Made by a program: the position numbers and the translations under genes. DNA of 64,000 bases from Rhodobiaceae bacterium (GTDB lineage: Bacteria; Pseudomonadota; Alphaproteobacteria; Parvibaculales; Parvibaculaceae): positions 248,001 to 312,000 of the forward strand of contig CP030277.1 in the NCBI GenBank assembly GCA_003330885.1. Reading direction: 5' to 3'. The notes below the pieces were generated by a model. That model saw only the letters and a program-made list of their open reading frames with translations, was not told the DNA's origin and did no database searches. Shown in pieces: positions 8,307 through 18,084 of this stretch; within the stretch, counting starts at the first letter, position 1, and every line of letters starts with the position of its first letter.

Positions 8307-9824
8307 TTAATGGGTTGTCTCTTCCTGATCGGCAAATTCGCGAGCTACTTGCTGGAAACCCTCTTCGAGCGCCAGGAACGCATCGACCACATCCGGATCG
8401 AAATGGGTTCCACGTCCTTCCAGGATAATGCCCCGCGATTTTTCATGGCTGAAGGCAGGCTTATAGTGCCGCTTGCAGATGAGCGCGTCATAGACATCTG
8501 CCAGAGCCATCAGGCGACCTGACAGGGGTATCTGCCGCCCGCTCAACTGATTGGGGTAGCCGCTGCCGTCCCATTTTTCATGATGGGTCTCGGCAATCTC
8601 CTGCGCCAACCGAAGGAACGACGTGCTGCCCAATCGCTCCTGTGCCGTCGCCAGCGCCTCCGCCCCAATGGTGGCGTGGGTCTTCATGATAACAAACTCA
8701 TCATCGGTGAGCTTACCGGGCTTCAACAAGATCGCGTCAGGGATGCCGACTTTGCCTATGTCATGAAGAGGGGCTGACTTGTAGAGCAGGTCGATAACAT
8801 CATCGGTGAGATATGCTGAGTGAGCCGGGTGTGATTGCAGCTGTTGAGCGAGAAGTTTGACATAACGCTGCGTGCGTAAAATGTGCGCACCGGTCTCATT
8901 GTCTCGCGCTTCCGCCAACGTCGCCATGCCAAGAATGGAGGCGTCCTGCGTGAGAACCACTTCATCGGATTTGACGGACAGCTCCTCAATCATCTGATTG
9001 GTGAGCTCTGCCATGCGGCCAAATTCATCATTGCTGGCCACAGGCACGGAAGTCTTCAGATTACCGTTCATCACCTGACGAAGCGCTTCATTTTCTGCAT
9101 TGAGGTAGAAAGAGAGGTTGCGCGCATAGGCGGTCACAATTTTCGTGGTGCCCAAAATCCCGACACCCACCACAAACGCGATCTCCGTCAGAATGGCGCT
9201 CTTGGCAACCGCAAATCCAGGCTTGCTGTATAGCAGCCAGAACAGGTCTTTCTGCACCACCTGATAGATCACAGCGCCGAGCATCACGAGACAGGCGATA
9301 ACGAAGAAGCTGAGTTTGACGGCAGTGGGAACATAGTCTTTGGGGAGCGTGAGAGACCGGCCGTGGGCCTGGATTTCGCGGGCCACGCGCAGCTCATAGT
9401 TGAGGGCAAGGTCCGCGCCGACGATGAAACCGAAGGTGAGGAAGCCAATGGTCACCTTCAAGGCGCTCTCAAAGGGAAACCCATAAGCGCCATAGTTCAG
9501 CAGCCCGATCATCGCACTCGCGCCCACATAGAGGCTGAAATCGATCATAAAGTGCCCGTACTGGCGCTGCGTTTCTGGTAGGGCCGGCAGCAGGCTGGAT
9601 ATGACGACGGGCCGCACAGCAACCAGCGTCGCCAGCGTTAGTCCAATTGGCCACAGAAGATTAGGGATCGAGAGCTTGTCGATATAGGGACAGACGGCAG
9701 TGCCATATATGGCGAAAAGGGCAAAAGCGACGAAATGCCGGATCAGATTGCCATCCTGATTTAGCAACCCGGCAGTGTCTAGACGGCGGGTGCCGCTGGT
9801 CGGATATGTGGTTTCTGTGCTCAT
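8307..9824 (-). CDS. Membrane HD-GYP domain phosphodiesterase
   Basis: Probable cyclic-di-GMP phosphodiesterase of 505 aa. About six hydrophobic segments occupy residues 29-228, followed by a HAMP-like linker (232-285, with SNDEFGRMAELTNQMIEEL). The HD-GYP domain carries ETGAH (310-314), HDIGKVGIPD (354-363), KTHA (His383), HHEKWDGSGYP (414-424) and DVYDAL (443-448), so metal-binding and GYP residues are intact. No GGDEF or receiver domain is present. It likely senses a membrane or periplasmic cue and lowers c-di-GMP; the signal is unknown. Confidence 0.9.
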   Translation of the reverse strand: MSTETTYPTSGTRRLDTAGLLNQDGNLIRHFVAFALFAIYGTAVCPYIDKLSIPNLLWPIGLTLATLVAVRPVVISSLLPALPETQRQYGHFMIDFSLYVGASAMIGLLNYGAYGFPFESALKVTIGFLTFGFIVGADLALNYELRVAREIQAHGRSLTLPKDYVPTAVKLSFFVIACLVMLGAVIYQVVQKDLFWLLYSKPGFAVAKSAILTEIAFVVGVGILGTTKIVTAYARNLSFYLNAENEALRQVMNGNLKTSVPVASNDEFGRMAELTNQMIEELSVKSDEVVLTQDASILGMATLAEARDNETGAHILRTQRYVKLLAQQLQSHPAHSAYLTDDVIDLLYKSAPLHDIGKVGIPDAILLKPGKLTDDEFVIMKTHATIGAEALATAQERLGSTSFLRLAQEIAETHHEKWDGSGYPNQLSGRQIPLSGRLMALADVYDALICKRHYKPAFSHEKSRGIILEGRGTHFDPDVVDAFLALEEGFQQVAREFADQEETTH

Positions 9825-9915
9825 GGGGGGAGCTTCCCCGTGCAGCTCTTAAAAGGCCCCTAACACAGCCGCCTGTTGGCGAAATTGTGATCGCTGGCTT
9901 TGGAAAGCCCTCAGC

Positions 9916-9944
9916 TTGACCGGGTGAGGCCAGCCCGGTTACCT
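9916..9944 (+). promoter_or_regulatory. Candidate sigma-70 promoter for glyQS
   Basis: CTTGACC (-35 hexamer TTGACC, 9916-9921), a 17-nt spacer and TTACCT (9939-9944) fit the housekeeping alphaproteobacterial pattern moderately. The spacer holds an ACCGGG/CCCGGT inverted repeat. It would leave a leader of roughly 150 nt before glyQ containing two palindromes. Confidence 0.4.
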
Positions 9945-9982
9945 TGCGCCCGCTTTCAGGGTTTTCCTTTAGATTCTGGGGG

Positions 9983-10032
9983 TTAGAGCATTTTCAGCAA
10001 AAGTTGCAGACTTTTGCGGTTCGGAAATGCGG
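9983..10032. repeat. Interspersed palindrome, family 2, copy A
   Basis: Nested inverted repeat: outer arms GCATTTTC (9988-9995) and GGAAATGC (10023-10030), inner arms GCAAAAGT (9997-10004) and ACTTTTGC (10010-10017) around a TGCAG loop. It shares the core AAAAGTTGCAGACTTTT with the copy at 23493-23537 and the TTAGAGCATTT entry with 18945-18994. Similar motifs recur in alphaproteobacterial intergenic DNA. It lies in the glyQ leader. Confidence 0.75.
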
Positions 10033-10048
10033 CACTGCAAGAGATGAA

Positions 10049-10081
10049 GCATTCCCAGGTGAAGTAGCCCAACTTCACCGC
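10049..10081. repeat. Second palindrome in the glyQ leader, diverged family 2 copy
   Basis: GGTGAAGT (10058-10065) and ACTTCACC (10072-10079) pair perfectly around a 6-nt loop, preceded by GCATTCCC. The shape resembles the other family 2 elements with changed bases. It ends 20 bp before the glyQ start, so in RNA it could affect translation initiation. Confidence 0.55.
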
Positions 10082-10101
10082 CATTTTCTGAGAGTTAAGT
10101 C

Positions 10102-11031
10102 ATGTCCAGCCCAGCCGGTTCCGCCGACAAGACCCGGAACACGTCTTTCCAGTCCCTCATTCTGACCCTTCAGAACTATTGGGCAGATTACGGTTGCGTG
10201 ATCCTGCAGCCCTATGATGTGGAAATGGGCGCGGGCACCTTTCATCCTGCCACGACGCTCCGCTCGCTTGGACCAAAGCATTGGAACGCAGCCTATGTGC
10301 AGCCGTCCCGGCGTCCGACAGACGGTCGCTATGGCGACAATCCGAACCGCTTTCAGCACTATTATCAGTTTCAGGTCATGCTGAAGCCAAGCCCGGAGAA
10401 CATTCAGGAACTTTATCTCGAAAGCCTTTATGCGCTCGGGATTGATCCAAAGAATCATGACATCCGTTTTGTGGAAGACGATTGGGAGAGCCCGACGCTC
10501 GGCGCCTGGGGGCTTGGTTGGGAGGTCTGGTGCGATGGCATGGAAGTCTCCCAGTTCACCTATTTCCAGCAGGTCGGCGGATTTGACTGTTCGCCTGTCG
10601 CCGGAGAGCTCACCTATGGGCTCGAGCGCCTCGCCATGTATGTGCAGGGTGTCGACAATGGCTATGAGCTGAACTTCAACGGCCAGGAAGGTGACAAGAA
10701 GGTTACCTATGGCGACGTCTTCCATCAGAACGAAGTCCAGTTCTCCCACTATAACTTCAATGTGGCGAACACGGATGTTCTCTTCCGGCATTTTGAAGAT
10801 GCGGAGAAGGAATGCTCTGCTCTCCTTGAGTATGACCCGCCACTGGCACAGCCCGCCTACGACCAGTGCATCAAGGCAAGCCACGCGTTTAACCTTCTGG
10901 ACGCGCGGGGCGTGATCTCGGTGACCGAACGCCAGGCCTATATTGGTCGCGTGCGCACGCTCGCCAAAGCCTGCTGTGAAGCTTATTTGAAGACACCGCA
11001 AGCCGGTGCCATTGCAGAAGGGGAGGCATAA
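10102..11031 (+). CDS. glyQ: Glycine--tRNA ligase alpha subunit
   Basis: Class II aminoacyl-tRNA synthetase subunit of the bacterial alpha2-beta2 glycyl-tRNA synthetase; it holds the catalytic site for glycyl-adenylate. The 309 aa begin the conserved region with [20 protein letters not shown], followed by [23 protein letters not shown] and GLERLAMY, all hallmark GlyQ sequences. glyS follows after 2 bp, so the two are co-transcribed. The leader holds two palindromes. Confidence 0.98.
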   Translation: MSSPAGSADKTRNTSFQSLILTLQNYWADYGCVILQPYDVEMGAGTFHPATTLRSLGPKHWNAAYVQPSRRPTDGRYGDNPNRFQHYYQFQVMLKPSPENIQELYLESLYALGIDPKNHDIRFVEDDWESPTLGAWGLGWEVWCDGMEVSQFTYFQQVGGFDCSPVAGELTYGLERLAMYVQGVDNGYELNFNGQEGDKKVTYGDVFHQNEVQFSHYNFNVANTDVLFRHFEDAEKECSALLEYDPPLAQPAYDQCIKASHAFNLLDARGVISVTERQAYIGRVRTLAKACCEAYLKTPQAGAIAEGEA

Positions 11032-11033
11032 TC

Positions 11034-13067
11034 ATGGCCGACCTCCTGCTTGAACTGTTCTCTGAAGAAATCCCGGCCCGCATGCAAAAACGGGCATCGG
11101 AAGACCTGCAAAAACTCATCACCGATGCGCTGGCCAAAGAAGAAGTCTTTGGTGATGGCGCACGAGCTTTTGCAACGCCTCGCCGTTTGACGCTAGCAAT
11201 CTCTGGTCTGCCAGCCCGGCAGCAGGACCGCAAAGAAGAACGCAAAGGTCCCCGTGTTGGCGCGCCTGAAAAAGCCATGGAAGGCTTCTTGAAGTCGACC
11301 GGCCTGACGGTGGAGCAGTGTGAAACCCGGGAAGACAAGAAGGGCGAGTATTATGTCGCCGTTATGGAAAAGACCGGTCGTGGCACAGACGAGCTGATTG
11401 CCGAGATCGTGCCAGATGTGATCCGGAATTTCCCCTGGCCGAAGAGCATGCGTTGGGGCACAGGCACACTGCGCTGGGTGCGCCCGCTTCATTCTATCGT
11501 CTGTACACTGGACGGCGAAGTTGTGCCCTTTGAGATCGATGGCATCAAGTCAGGCGATACGACTTATGGCCATCGTTTCATGGGACCGGAAGCGATTAAG
11601 GTCCGCACCTTCGATGACTATATGGAAAAGCTGGAACGCCAAAAGGTCATGCTCGACCCGGAAGCCCGTGCCGCCCACATTCTCGAAGATGCGAAGAACC
11701 TGGCACATGCCCAGAACCTGGAACTGATCGACGACGAAGCCCTTCTCCACGAAGTGGCAGGCCTTGTGGAATGGCCAACAGCGCTCATGGGCTGCATTGA
11801 TGATGAGTTCATGGAAATCCCACAGGAAGTGCTCACCTCCACCATGCGGGCGAACCAGAAATATCTCGCGCTAAAAGACCCGAAGACCGGGAACTTTGCC
11901 CCACGCTTCATAGTGGTTTCCAACATTGAACCCGCAGATGGCGGTGCGGCCGTCATTAACGGGAATGAGCGCGTGTTGCGTGCCCGTTTTGCTGACGCGC
12001 GTTTCCTCTGGGATCAGGACAAAAAACACACGCTGGAAGATTTCGCGAAGAAGCTTGATCAGGTGGTCTTCCACGCAAAACTTGGAACCGTCGCTGAAAA
12101 GGCTGAGCGCATTGCGGAGCTGGCGGGTGAGCTTGCAAATGTGACGGGCGCTGACAAAGCGAAAGCTGAACTCGCCGGGCGTCTTTCCAAAGCAGACCTC
12201 GTCTCCGGCATGGTCTATGAGTTTCCGGACCTCCAGGGCATCATGGGTCAATATTATGCATTGGCAGATGGTCTGGAGCCGCAAGTCGCCGACGCCATCG
12301 CCCAGCACTATCAGCCGCAGGGCCCGTCAGATGATGTGCCGCAAGGACCTGTCGCACAGGCTGTCGCGCTCGCCGACAAGCTCGACACGCTCGTAGGCTT
12401 CTGGGCGATTGATGAAAAACCAACAGGCTCCAAAGACCCGTTTGCCCTCCGGCGCTCGGCGCTCGGTATTATTCGCATGGTGTTGGAAGCAGAACTGCGA
12501 CTGCCACTCCTTTCTGTTTTTCCAAATTCGGCAGAACAGAATGCGGATCTTCTTTCCTTCTTCGGCGATCGGTTGAAAGTCTATCTCCGCGATAAGGGGG
12601 TCAAACATGACCTGGTGGATGCAGTCTTTGCGCTCCCGGGCCAGGACGACCTATTGCTGATCGTGCGCCGGGTCGAGGCGCTGGCGGATTTCTTGAAGAC
12701 CGACGATGGCGCGAACCTGGCTGCTGGCTATAAGCGGGCGGCCAACATCCTGCGCATCGAAGAGAAGAAGGACAAAGCGACCTTTTCCGGCGCGCCTGAC
12801 GCTTCTTTGTTCGAATCGGACGAGGAAAAGACCCTTGGCGCTGAAATCGATGTCGCCCGCGACGCAGCGGCAAAATCCGTGGCGCAAGAAGATTTCGCCG
12901 GTGCCATGGCAGCACTCGCAAAGTTGCGCGGTCCCGTCGATGCCTTTTTCGAAAAGGTCACGGTGAACGCAGAGGATGACAAGGTCCGCGAAAACCGCTT
13001 AAAGCTCCTCGCAGAAATCAGAACCGCCCTTCACGGTGTGGCCGATTTCTCCAAAATCGAAGGGTGA
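11034..13067 (+). CDS. glyS: Glycine--tRNA ligase beta subunit
   Basis: Beta subunit of tetrameric GlyRS, responsible for tRNA-Gly recognition. The 677 aa start with [16 protein letters not shown], the family's N-terminal signature, and contain [34 protein letters not shown] and [14 protein letters not shown], all typical of GlyS. The C-terminal part resembles a DALR-type anticodon-binding region. Slightly shorter than the E. coli protein (689 aa), within the normal range. Located 2 bp after glyQ and 73 bp before ppdK. Confidence 0.98.
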   Translation: MADLLLELFSEEIPARMQKRASEDLQKLITDALAKEEVFGDGARAFATPRRLTLAISGLPARQQDRKEERKGPRVGAPEKAMEGFLKSTGLTVEQCETREDKKGEYYVAVMEKTGRGTDELIAEIVPDVIRNFPWPKSMRWGTGTLRWVRPLHSIVCTLDGEVVPFEIDGIKSGDTTYGHRFMGPEAIKVRTFDDYMEKLERQKVMLDPEARAAHILEDAKNLAHAQNLELIDDEALLHEVAGLVEWPTALMGCIDDEFMEIPQEVLTSTMRANQKYLALKDPKTGNFAPRFIVVSNIEPADGGAAVINGNERVLRARFADARFLWDQDKKHTLEDFAKKLDQVVFHAKLGTVAEKAERIAELAGELANVTGADKAKAELAGRLSKADLVSGMVYEFPDLQGIMGQYYALADGLEPQVADAIAQHYQPQGPSDDVPQGPVAQAVALADKLDTLVGFWAIDEKPTGSKDPFALRRSALGIIRMVLEAELRLPLLSVFPNSAEQNADLLSFFGDRLKVYLRDKGVKHDLVDAVFALPGQDDLLLIVRRVEALADFLKTDDGANLAAGYKRAANILRIEEKKDKATFSGAPDASLFESDEEKTLGAEIDVARDAAAKSVAQEDFAGAMAALAKLRGPVDAFFEKVTVNAEDDKVRENRLKLLAEIRTALHGVADFSKIEG

Positions 13068-13140
13068 TCTGCCGAGTTTTTTCGCGCATCCTTTGACTTG
13101 ATCTCTTCTGCCTCCTCAATGTGAGGCCAAACGGAAAGCG

Positions 13141-15834
13141 ATGCGCATGACCGGTTCGACGAAGTGGGTGTATGGGTTTGGCGGCGGCAGCGCCGAGGGC
13201 GACGCGAGCTTGCGGGAACTTTTGGGCGGCAAGGGCGCCAATCTCGCAGAAATGGCGAACCTAGGGCTCCCGGTTCCGCCGGGCTTCACCATCACCACAG
13301 AAGTCTGCACAGCTTTCTATAAGAACGATCGTTCCTATCCTGAGGGCATGAAAGCCCAGGTTGAAGCCGCGCTCGCAGAAGTCTCAAAGGTTGTCGGCGC
13401 TGATTTCGGCAAGCCTGAAAATCCTCTGCTCGTATCCGTGCGCTCCGGTGGACGGGCCTCCATGCCCGGCATGATGGACACGGTTCTGAACCTCGGTCTC
13501 AATGATGCGACTGTGGCGGGCCTTGCGGCCAAAGCGAATGACGAGCGCTTTGCCTACGACAGCTATCGCCGCTTCATTCAGATGTATTCCGATGTGGTGT
13601 TGGGCGTAGAGCACCATAATTTCGAGGAAATCCTCGACATCTACAAGGAAGAGAATGAGTACTATCTCGACACAGACCTGGACGCCGCTGACTGGAAAGA
13701 TGTGATTGGTCGCTACAAGGCGCTGGTGGAAGAAGAGCTCGACGAACCCTTCCCACAAGATGTGAACGAGCAGCTCTGGGGTGCGATAGACGCGGTCTTT
13801 GGCTCCTGGCAGAACGCCCGTGCCGCCACCTATCGCCGTCTCCACAACATTCCTGACGAATGGGGCACCGCCGTCAACATTCAGGCCATGGTCTTCGGCA
13901 ATATGGGGGATACGTCGGCGACAGGTGTTGCCTTCACACGGAACCCGTCGACGGGCGACAAAGCCTTCTATGGGGAGTTTCTGGTGAACGCTCAGGGCGA
14001 AGATGTGGTGGCGGGCATTCGTACCCCGCAGCACCTTACAAAACTCGCACGTGAAGAAAGCGGCGAGACCGCGCCGTCCATGGAAGAGGTGATGCCCGGC
14101 GTCTATGGCGAACTGGTTGAGGTCTACAAAAACCTTGAAGGCCATTATCGCGATATGCAGGACCTGGAATTCACTGTCCAGGAAGGCAAGCTTTGGATGC
14201 TGCAAACCCGCAGTGGTAAGCGTACCGCCAAGGCAGCAATCAAGATCGCCGTGGATATGGCCTCAGAAGGTCTTATCACCCAGCAAGAAGCCGTGACCCG
14301 GGTCGACCCCGCCTCGCTCGACCAGTTGCTCCATCCAACGATTGACCCAAATGCAGAACGCGACGTGGTGGCCACCGGCCTGCCCGCATCACCGGGCGCA
14401 GCGTCAGGCGAGATCGTTTTTTCTTCGGAAGAAGCGGGCGCGCTGAAGGCACAAGGCCGCGACGTTGTGCTTGTACGTGTTGAGACAAGTCCAGAAGACA
14501 TTCACGGCATGCACTCAGCAGTGGCAATCCTGACCACACGCGGCGGTATGACGAGCCACGCAGCCGTCGTCGCACGCGGCATGGGCAAGCCATGTGTGTC
14601 AGGGGCGGGTACAGTCAAAATTGACTATGCAGCCGAGATCATGACGAGCCTCGGCGAAAAATTCTCCAAAGGCGATGTGATCACCGTTGATGGTTCAACA
14701 GGGCAGATCATGAAGGGCGCGATGCCCATGTTGCAGCCGGAGCTTTCTGGAGATTTCAACACGTTGATGGGCTGGGCCGACGAAGGCAGGCGTATGACGG
14801 TACGTGCCAATGCGGAAACACCGGATGATGCCCGTGTTGCCCGCGAATTTGGCGCTGAGGGGATCGGTCTGTGCCGCACAGAACACATGTTCTTCTCTGA
14901 CGATCGCATTCTCGCCATGCGCGAGATGATCATCGCCGATGACCAGGCGGGTCGACGCAAAGCCCTCGAAAAAATCCTGCCCATGCAGCGCGAAGATTTC
15001 CGTCAGCTTTTCACGATCATGAGCGGCTTGCCGGTCACGATCCGGCTGCTCGACCCACCTCTGCACGAATTCCTGCCTCATAGTGATGAGGAGATTGCAG
15101 AGGTCGCCGAGGCCGCCGGTCTTTCAGCAGATAAAATGCGTCGCCGCCTGGTCGAGCTTACAGAAGCCAATCCAATGCTCGGCCACCGGGGCTGTCGCTT
15201 AGGGATTACCTATCCCGAGATCTATGAGATGCAGGCGCGCGCGATATTCGAAGCCGCGATCGTCGCCGCGGAAGAAACAGGCGCCGCTGTCATTCCGGAA
15301 GTCATGGTGCCGCTGGTCGCGACCAAGGCGGAGCTTGAATATCTGAAAGAGCGCCTCATTGCCGTGGGCGATTCCGTTTCGGCAGAAAAGAACAAGCCTC
15401 TCGAATATCAGATAGGCACCATGATCGAGCTGCCGAGAGCCGCCCTCCGTGCCGGCGAGATTGCTGACGCTGCCGAATTCTTCTCTTTTGGCACCAACGA
15501 CCTCACCCAGACCACCTACGGCATCAGTCGGGATGATTCGGCCAATTTCCTGAAAGACTATCTGGGCAAGGGCATAGTGCCGGCAGACCCATTTGTCTCG
15601 CTCGACCAGGAAGGGGTAGGGGAATTGGTCCAGATTGCCGCTGAGCGCGGCAGGGCGACGCGCCCGGACATCAAACTGGGTATTTGCGGGGAGCACGGGG
15701 GAGACCCAGCATCCGTGCATTTCTGCGAGGGGGCAGGGCTACATTATGTGTCCTGCTCGCCCTACAGGGTGCCTATCGCCCGTTTGGCAGCAGCCCAGGC
15801 GGCTCAGAAGGTTGCCCAAAAGGCATCCAAGTAA
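13141..15834 (+). CDS. ppdK: Pyruvate, phosphate dikinase
   Basis: Interconverts pyruvate + ATP + Pi and PEP + AMP + PPi. The 897-aa length fits the full three-domain enzyme: N-terminal ATP-grasp half (LLGGKGANLAEM near residue 28; VSVRSGGRASMPGMMDTVLN), central swivelling domain with catalytic His473 in GGMTSHAAVVARG, and a C-terminal PEP/pyruvate barrel with GLCRTEHMFF and catalytic Cys849 in GICGEHGGDP. In alphaproteobacteria ppdK near glyS is frequent. It probably supports gluconeogenesis from pyruvate or acyl-derived carbon. Confidence 0.97.
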   Translation: MRMTGSTKWVYGFGGGSAEGDASLRELLGGKGANLAEMANLGLPVPPGFTITTEVCTAFYKNDRSYPEGMKAQVEAALAEVSKVVGADFGKPENPLLVSVRSGGRASMPGMMDTVLNLGLNDATVAGLAAKANDERFAYDSYRRFIQMYSDVVLGVEHHNFEEILDIYKEENEYYLDTDLDAADWKDVIGRYKALVEEELDEPFPQDVNEQLWGAIDAVFGSWQNARAATYRRLHNIPDEWGTAVNIQAMVFGNMGDTSATGVAFTRNPSTGDKAFYGEFLVNAQGEDVVAGIRTPQHLTKLAREESGETAPSMEEVMPGVYGELVEVYKNLEGHYRDMQDLEFTVQEGKLWMLQTRSGKRTAKAAIKIAVDMASEGLITQQEAVTRVDPASLDQLLHPTIDPNAERDVVATGLPASPGAASGEIVFSSEEAGALKAQGRDVVLVRVETSPEDIHGMHSAVAILTTRGGMTSHAAVVARGMGKPCVSGAGTVKIDYAAEIMTSLGEKFSKGDVITVDGSTGQIMKGAMPMLQPELSGDFNTLMGWADEGRRMTVRANAETPDDARVAREFGAEGIGLCRTEHMFFSDDRILAMREMIIADDQAGRRKALEKILPMQREDFRQLFTIMSGLPVTIRLLDPPLHEFLPHSDEEIAEVAEAAGLSADKMRRRLVELTEANPMLGHRGCRLGITYPEIYEMQARAIFEAAIVAAEETGAAVIPEVMVPLVATKAELEYLKERLIAVGDSVSAEKNKPLEYQIGTMIELPRAALRAGEIADAAEFFSFGTNDLTQTTYGISRDDSANFLKDYLGKGIVPADPFVSLDQEGVGELVQIAAERGRATRPDIKLGICGEHGGDPASVHFCEGAGLHYVSCSPYRVPIARLAAAQAAQKVAQKASK

Positions 15835-16034
15835 CATCTGGCTGAGTCGGTGGAATTAGGCACCGCTTTCTAAAAACACGGGGTGACCAGCTGTCGCACA
15901 TATCTGTGATGGCTTGTGTGATCGGCCCTTTTTTCACCCTGAATTTGAGCCAGACATGATCTGAAAAAGCCAGTGGATTCAGTCACTTCGCAGGCTTGTT
16001 ATGGTAAATATTTCCTCTCACAAGACCGCCGCCG

Positions 16035-16070
16035 TTAACCATGACATGGCTCGTTAAGCTTCTGTTTACC
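16035..16070 (+). promoter_or_regulatory. CtrA-like binding boxes
   Basis: TTAACCAT (16035-16042) matches the CtrA half-site consensus, and TTAA-N7-TTTACC (16054-16070) is one base from the full TTAA-N7-TTAAC consensus. The pair stands about 300 bp before a cell wall hydrolase gene. CtrA control of cell-envelope genes is established in Caulobacter and relatives; its role here is inferred. Confidence 0.4.
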
Positions 16071-16183
16071 AAGGCTGTGATTCCCTATTCCTATTGAAAA
16101 ACAAGCGCTTAGGCTTATCTCGCCTGTGTGGCCGTGGCGTCATTGCCGGACCCAAAAGTTTATGATACTCCCGCGCCAACCTT

Positions 16184-16200
16184 ACTGACGGTTTGTCAGT
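16184..16200. other. Small perfect hairpin upstream of the hydrolase
   Basis: ACTGAC and GTCAGT pair perfectly around a 5-nt loop. There is no T-tract, so it is not a standard terminator; it may be an operator dyad or an RNA element in the leader. Confidence 0.35.
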
Positions 16201-16362
16201 GTGAATCGGGAGTTCCAATGTCTTCGCCTACTAAGTGGCACAGGCATTGCTGAGTAAAAGGGTGACCGCACCCAAAGAGCTAGGGACGGTCAATCTGAGA
16301 CAAGAAGACCAGCAAAGGTATGGGCATGGGGCCCTGACCAGGACAAGAACGGACCAAAAGCG

Positions 16363-17064
16363 ATGAACAAGCTCGCTCAATGGCTCGATATAGGACACTA
16401 CGTCCGGGAACCTGCACATATTGCAGCGGGCCTGGCTGTGTCTGTCGTTCTGGGATCTGTGTTCTGGGCAAACCTTTCGACGGCAACGGTCGATCCGGTT
16501 TCCGGGAGCGATGGAAATCGTCTTGTTCTCTCTAATTTCTCTGACCCCCACCTGCTTGATCGCCCAACACGATTGACCGAGCTTGCGGAGCTCGAACATC
16601 GCGCCGGTGTCGCTGCGACACCTGTCAGAGCGCTCGGGGACCGAGCCCGTCGTTTGGAACAAGAACGCCGGTGTCTTGCCGTAGGCATCTACTTTGAAGC
16701 CCGTGGTGAAAGCCATAGTGGTCAGGTCGCTGTTGCAGACGTCATCATGAACCGTGTTGCGTCAAAAGATTACCCCAACACGATTTGTGGTGTGGTGTTC
16801 CAGGGATCCTATCGGCAGACAGGTTGTCAGTTCTCTTTCACATGTGACGGGGAATCAGATCGACCACGGGATCTGAAGCCGTGGCTGAAGGCACAACGCG
16901 TTGCCAGCACGGTCACCATGCGTGATGACCGTGAGCGCCAGGTAGCTGAGAATGTCCTGCATTACCATGCAGACTATGTGGAGCCGGTTTGGGCATCTCA
17001 CATGTATAAAGTTGCAAAAATTGGCCGCCACATCTTCTACGCTCGGACGCGGTCAAGGTCCTGA
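16363..17064 (+). CDS. SleB-like cell wall hydrolase (Hydrolase_2 family)
   Basis: Predicted peptidoglycan hydrolase of 233 aa. A membrane segment or signal anchor (about residues 24-42) puts the rest in the periplasm. The C-terminal domain (about 104-230) has the family signature CLAVGIYFEARGES, then GQVAVADVIMNRVASKDYPN, TICGVVFQ and CQFSFTCDG. Members related to spore cortex enzyme SleB act on peptidoglycan glycan strands; in non-sporulating alphaproteobacteria a role in wall remodelling at division is assumed. Glu in YFEARGE is the likely catalytic acid. Preceded by a long regulatory region with CtrA-like boxes. Confidence 0.9.
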   Translation: MNKLAQWLDIGHYVREPAHIAAGLAVSVVLGSVFWANLSTATVDPVSGSDGNRLVLSNFSDPHLLDRPTRLTELAELEHRAGVAATPVRALGDRARRLEQERRCLAVGIYFEARGESHSGQVAVADVIMNRVASKDYPNTICGVVFQGSYRQTGCQFSFTCDGESDRPRDLKPWLKAQRVASTVTMRDDRERQVAENVLHYHADYVEPVWASHMYKVAKIGRHIFYARTRSRS

Positions 17065-17140
17065 GCCGTCGGTCTTTCTAAAAAGGCCAGTGTTTCTGCC
17101 GTCTTTTGACGCAGATCAATGATCGAATAGGTCTTCTGCC

Positions 17141-17236
17141 TCAGTCTCGGTAACGATGACGGCGGAGGCGCTTGAAGATTGCATCAGGCAGGTGCTCATC
17201 GGCCGACCACCCCGAGGACCAGCCTTCGACCGTCAT
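17141..17236 (-). CDS. Possible 31-aa small protein after the SDR pair
   Basis: In the 210-bp gap after the SDR at 17275 an ATG at 17236 opens a 31-codon frame ending at 17141 (begins MTVEGWSSGWSADEH, ends KRLRRHRYRD). The C-terminus is strongly basic. GGAAATTGG just upstream is a weak ribosome site. I do not recognise it; it could equally be a chance frame or a gene remnant. Confidence 0.2.
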   Translation of the reverse strand: MTVEGWSSGWSADEHLPDAIFKRLRRHRYRD

Positions 17237-17274
17237 CACCAATTTCCAGATACTGCCAGGTGTTAGCTGGGATC

Positions 17275-18075
17275 TCAGTCGAACCCAGATGATTTCTTGA
17301 TGTTCTTCCGAACATAACCAGGGAACAGGCGCGCGAGCTTATCCATGCGGCTGAGCGATGGACTTCCAAAATAATGAATATCCTCACCATGGGCCGCGCG
17401 CCAGACGATCTTGGCAATGTCTTCCGGTGTATGCGCGATCCCGGTGGCCTTGAAGTTTTCCGTCTGATGTTCCTGATTTTTCACCATCCCTGTATCGACA
17501 TAGGAAGGCAGAACGTCGCTCACATGAATGCCATAGGGTTCAAACTCGATGGAAAACCCTTCTGTCATGGCCCTCACCGCATGCTTTGACGCTGAATACA
17601 CAGTCAGCTCCGGAATACCGTAGACCGCCGACGCAGATGCTGTATTGATAATCCGCGCATCACCGTGCTTGGCAGCGGTGGCCTTTAGCGCATCGAGGCC
17701 AGCAGCAACACCGTTGATGACACCATTCACATTCACATCAACCGTTTTGCGCTGAAGTGCCGGGTCAACCTGGTCAAAGTTTCCCATTTTCAGGATGCCA
17801 GCATTGTTGAACAAGACATCCAACCGTCCCCCGGATACCGCGAGAAACGCCTGTACCGCATCGTTGAACTGCTCAGGGTCAGTTACGTCCAACTCGCCCG
17901 TTGTGACCATAGGAGCACCGTGCACAACACGCAGCTCATCGGCCAGCTGAGCGAGGCCTGCGCCGTCAATGTCAAAGAGACCAACGAACCAGTCTCGCCG
18001 GGCAAAATGGCGGGCAGTGGCGCGCCCGATACCTGCTGCCGCGCCGGTGATAAAAATGCTGCGTGTTTCGCTCAT
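17275..18075 (-). CDS. SDR family oxidoreductase, first of a tandem pair
   Basis: Classical SDR of 266 aa: TGAAAGIG (10-17) cofactor loop, NNAG (90-93), Ser147, Tyr160 and Lys164 (YSASK). The sequence pattern (YGIPELTVYSASKHAVRAMTE) resembles a group of SDRs acting on hydrophobic alcohols or ketones; the substrate is not known. It lies 9 bp after the paralogous SDR at 18085-18909 on the same strand, so the pair is an operon and likely a tandem duplication that has diverged. Confidence 0.88.
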   Translation of the reverse strand: MSETRSIFITGAAAGIGRATARHFARRDWFVGLFDIDGAGLAQLADELRVVHGAPMVTTGELDVTDPEQFNDAVQAFLAVSGGRLDVLFNNAGILKMGNFDQVDPALQRKTVDVNVNGVINGVAAGLDALKATAAKHGDARIINTASASAVYGIPELTVYSASKHAVRAMTEGFSIEFEPYGIHVSDVLPSYVDTGMVKNQEHQTENFKATGIAHTPEDIAKIVWRAAHGEDIHYFGSPSLSRMDKLARLFPGYVRKNIKKSSGFD

Positions 18076-18084
18076 GTTGCGTTC

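Larger units (their letters stand above)
15835..16362 (+). other. 528-bp gene-free region upstream of the SleB-like hydrolase
   Basis: No convincing coding frame on either strand. It holds a weak CGGTG/CACCG hairpin just after ppdK (15848-15865), three GANTC sites (15976-15980, 16079-16083, 16203-16207), CtrA-like boxes (16035-16070) and a small perfect hairpin (16184-16200). It therefore looks like a long regulated promoter region for the downstream hydrolase rather than a lost gene. Confidence 0.6.

Noticed and set aside
10075-11001. 308-codon minus-strand frame opposite glyQ
   Set aside because: Shadow of a perfectly conserved glyQ; no domain recognised.
16231-16716. 161-codon minus-strand frame across the SleB-like gene start
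   Set aside because: Overlaps a well-supported hydrolase and shows no domain; codon pattern fits the plus strand.
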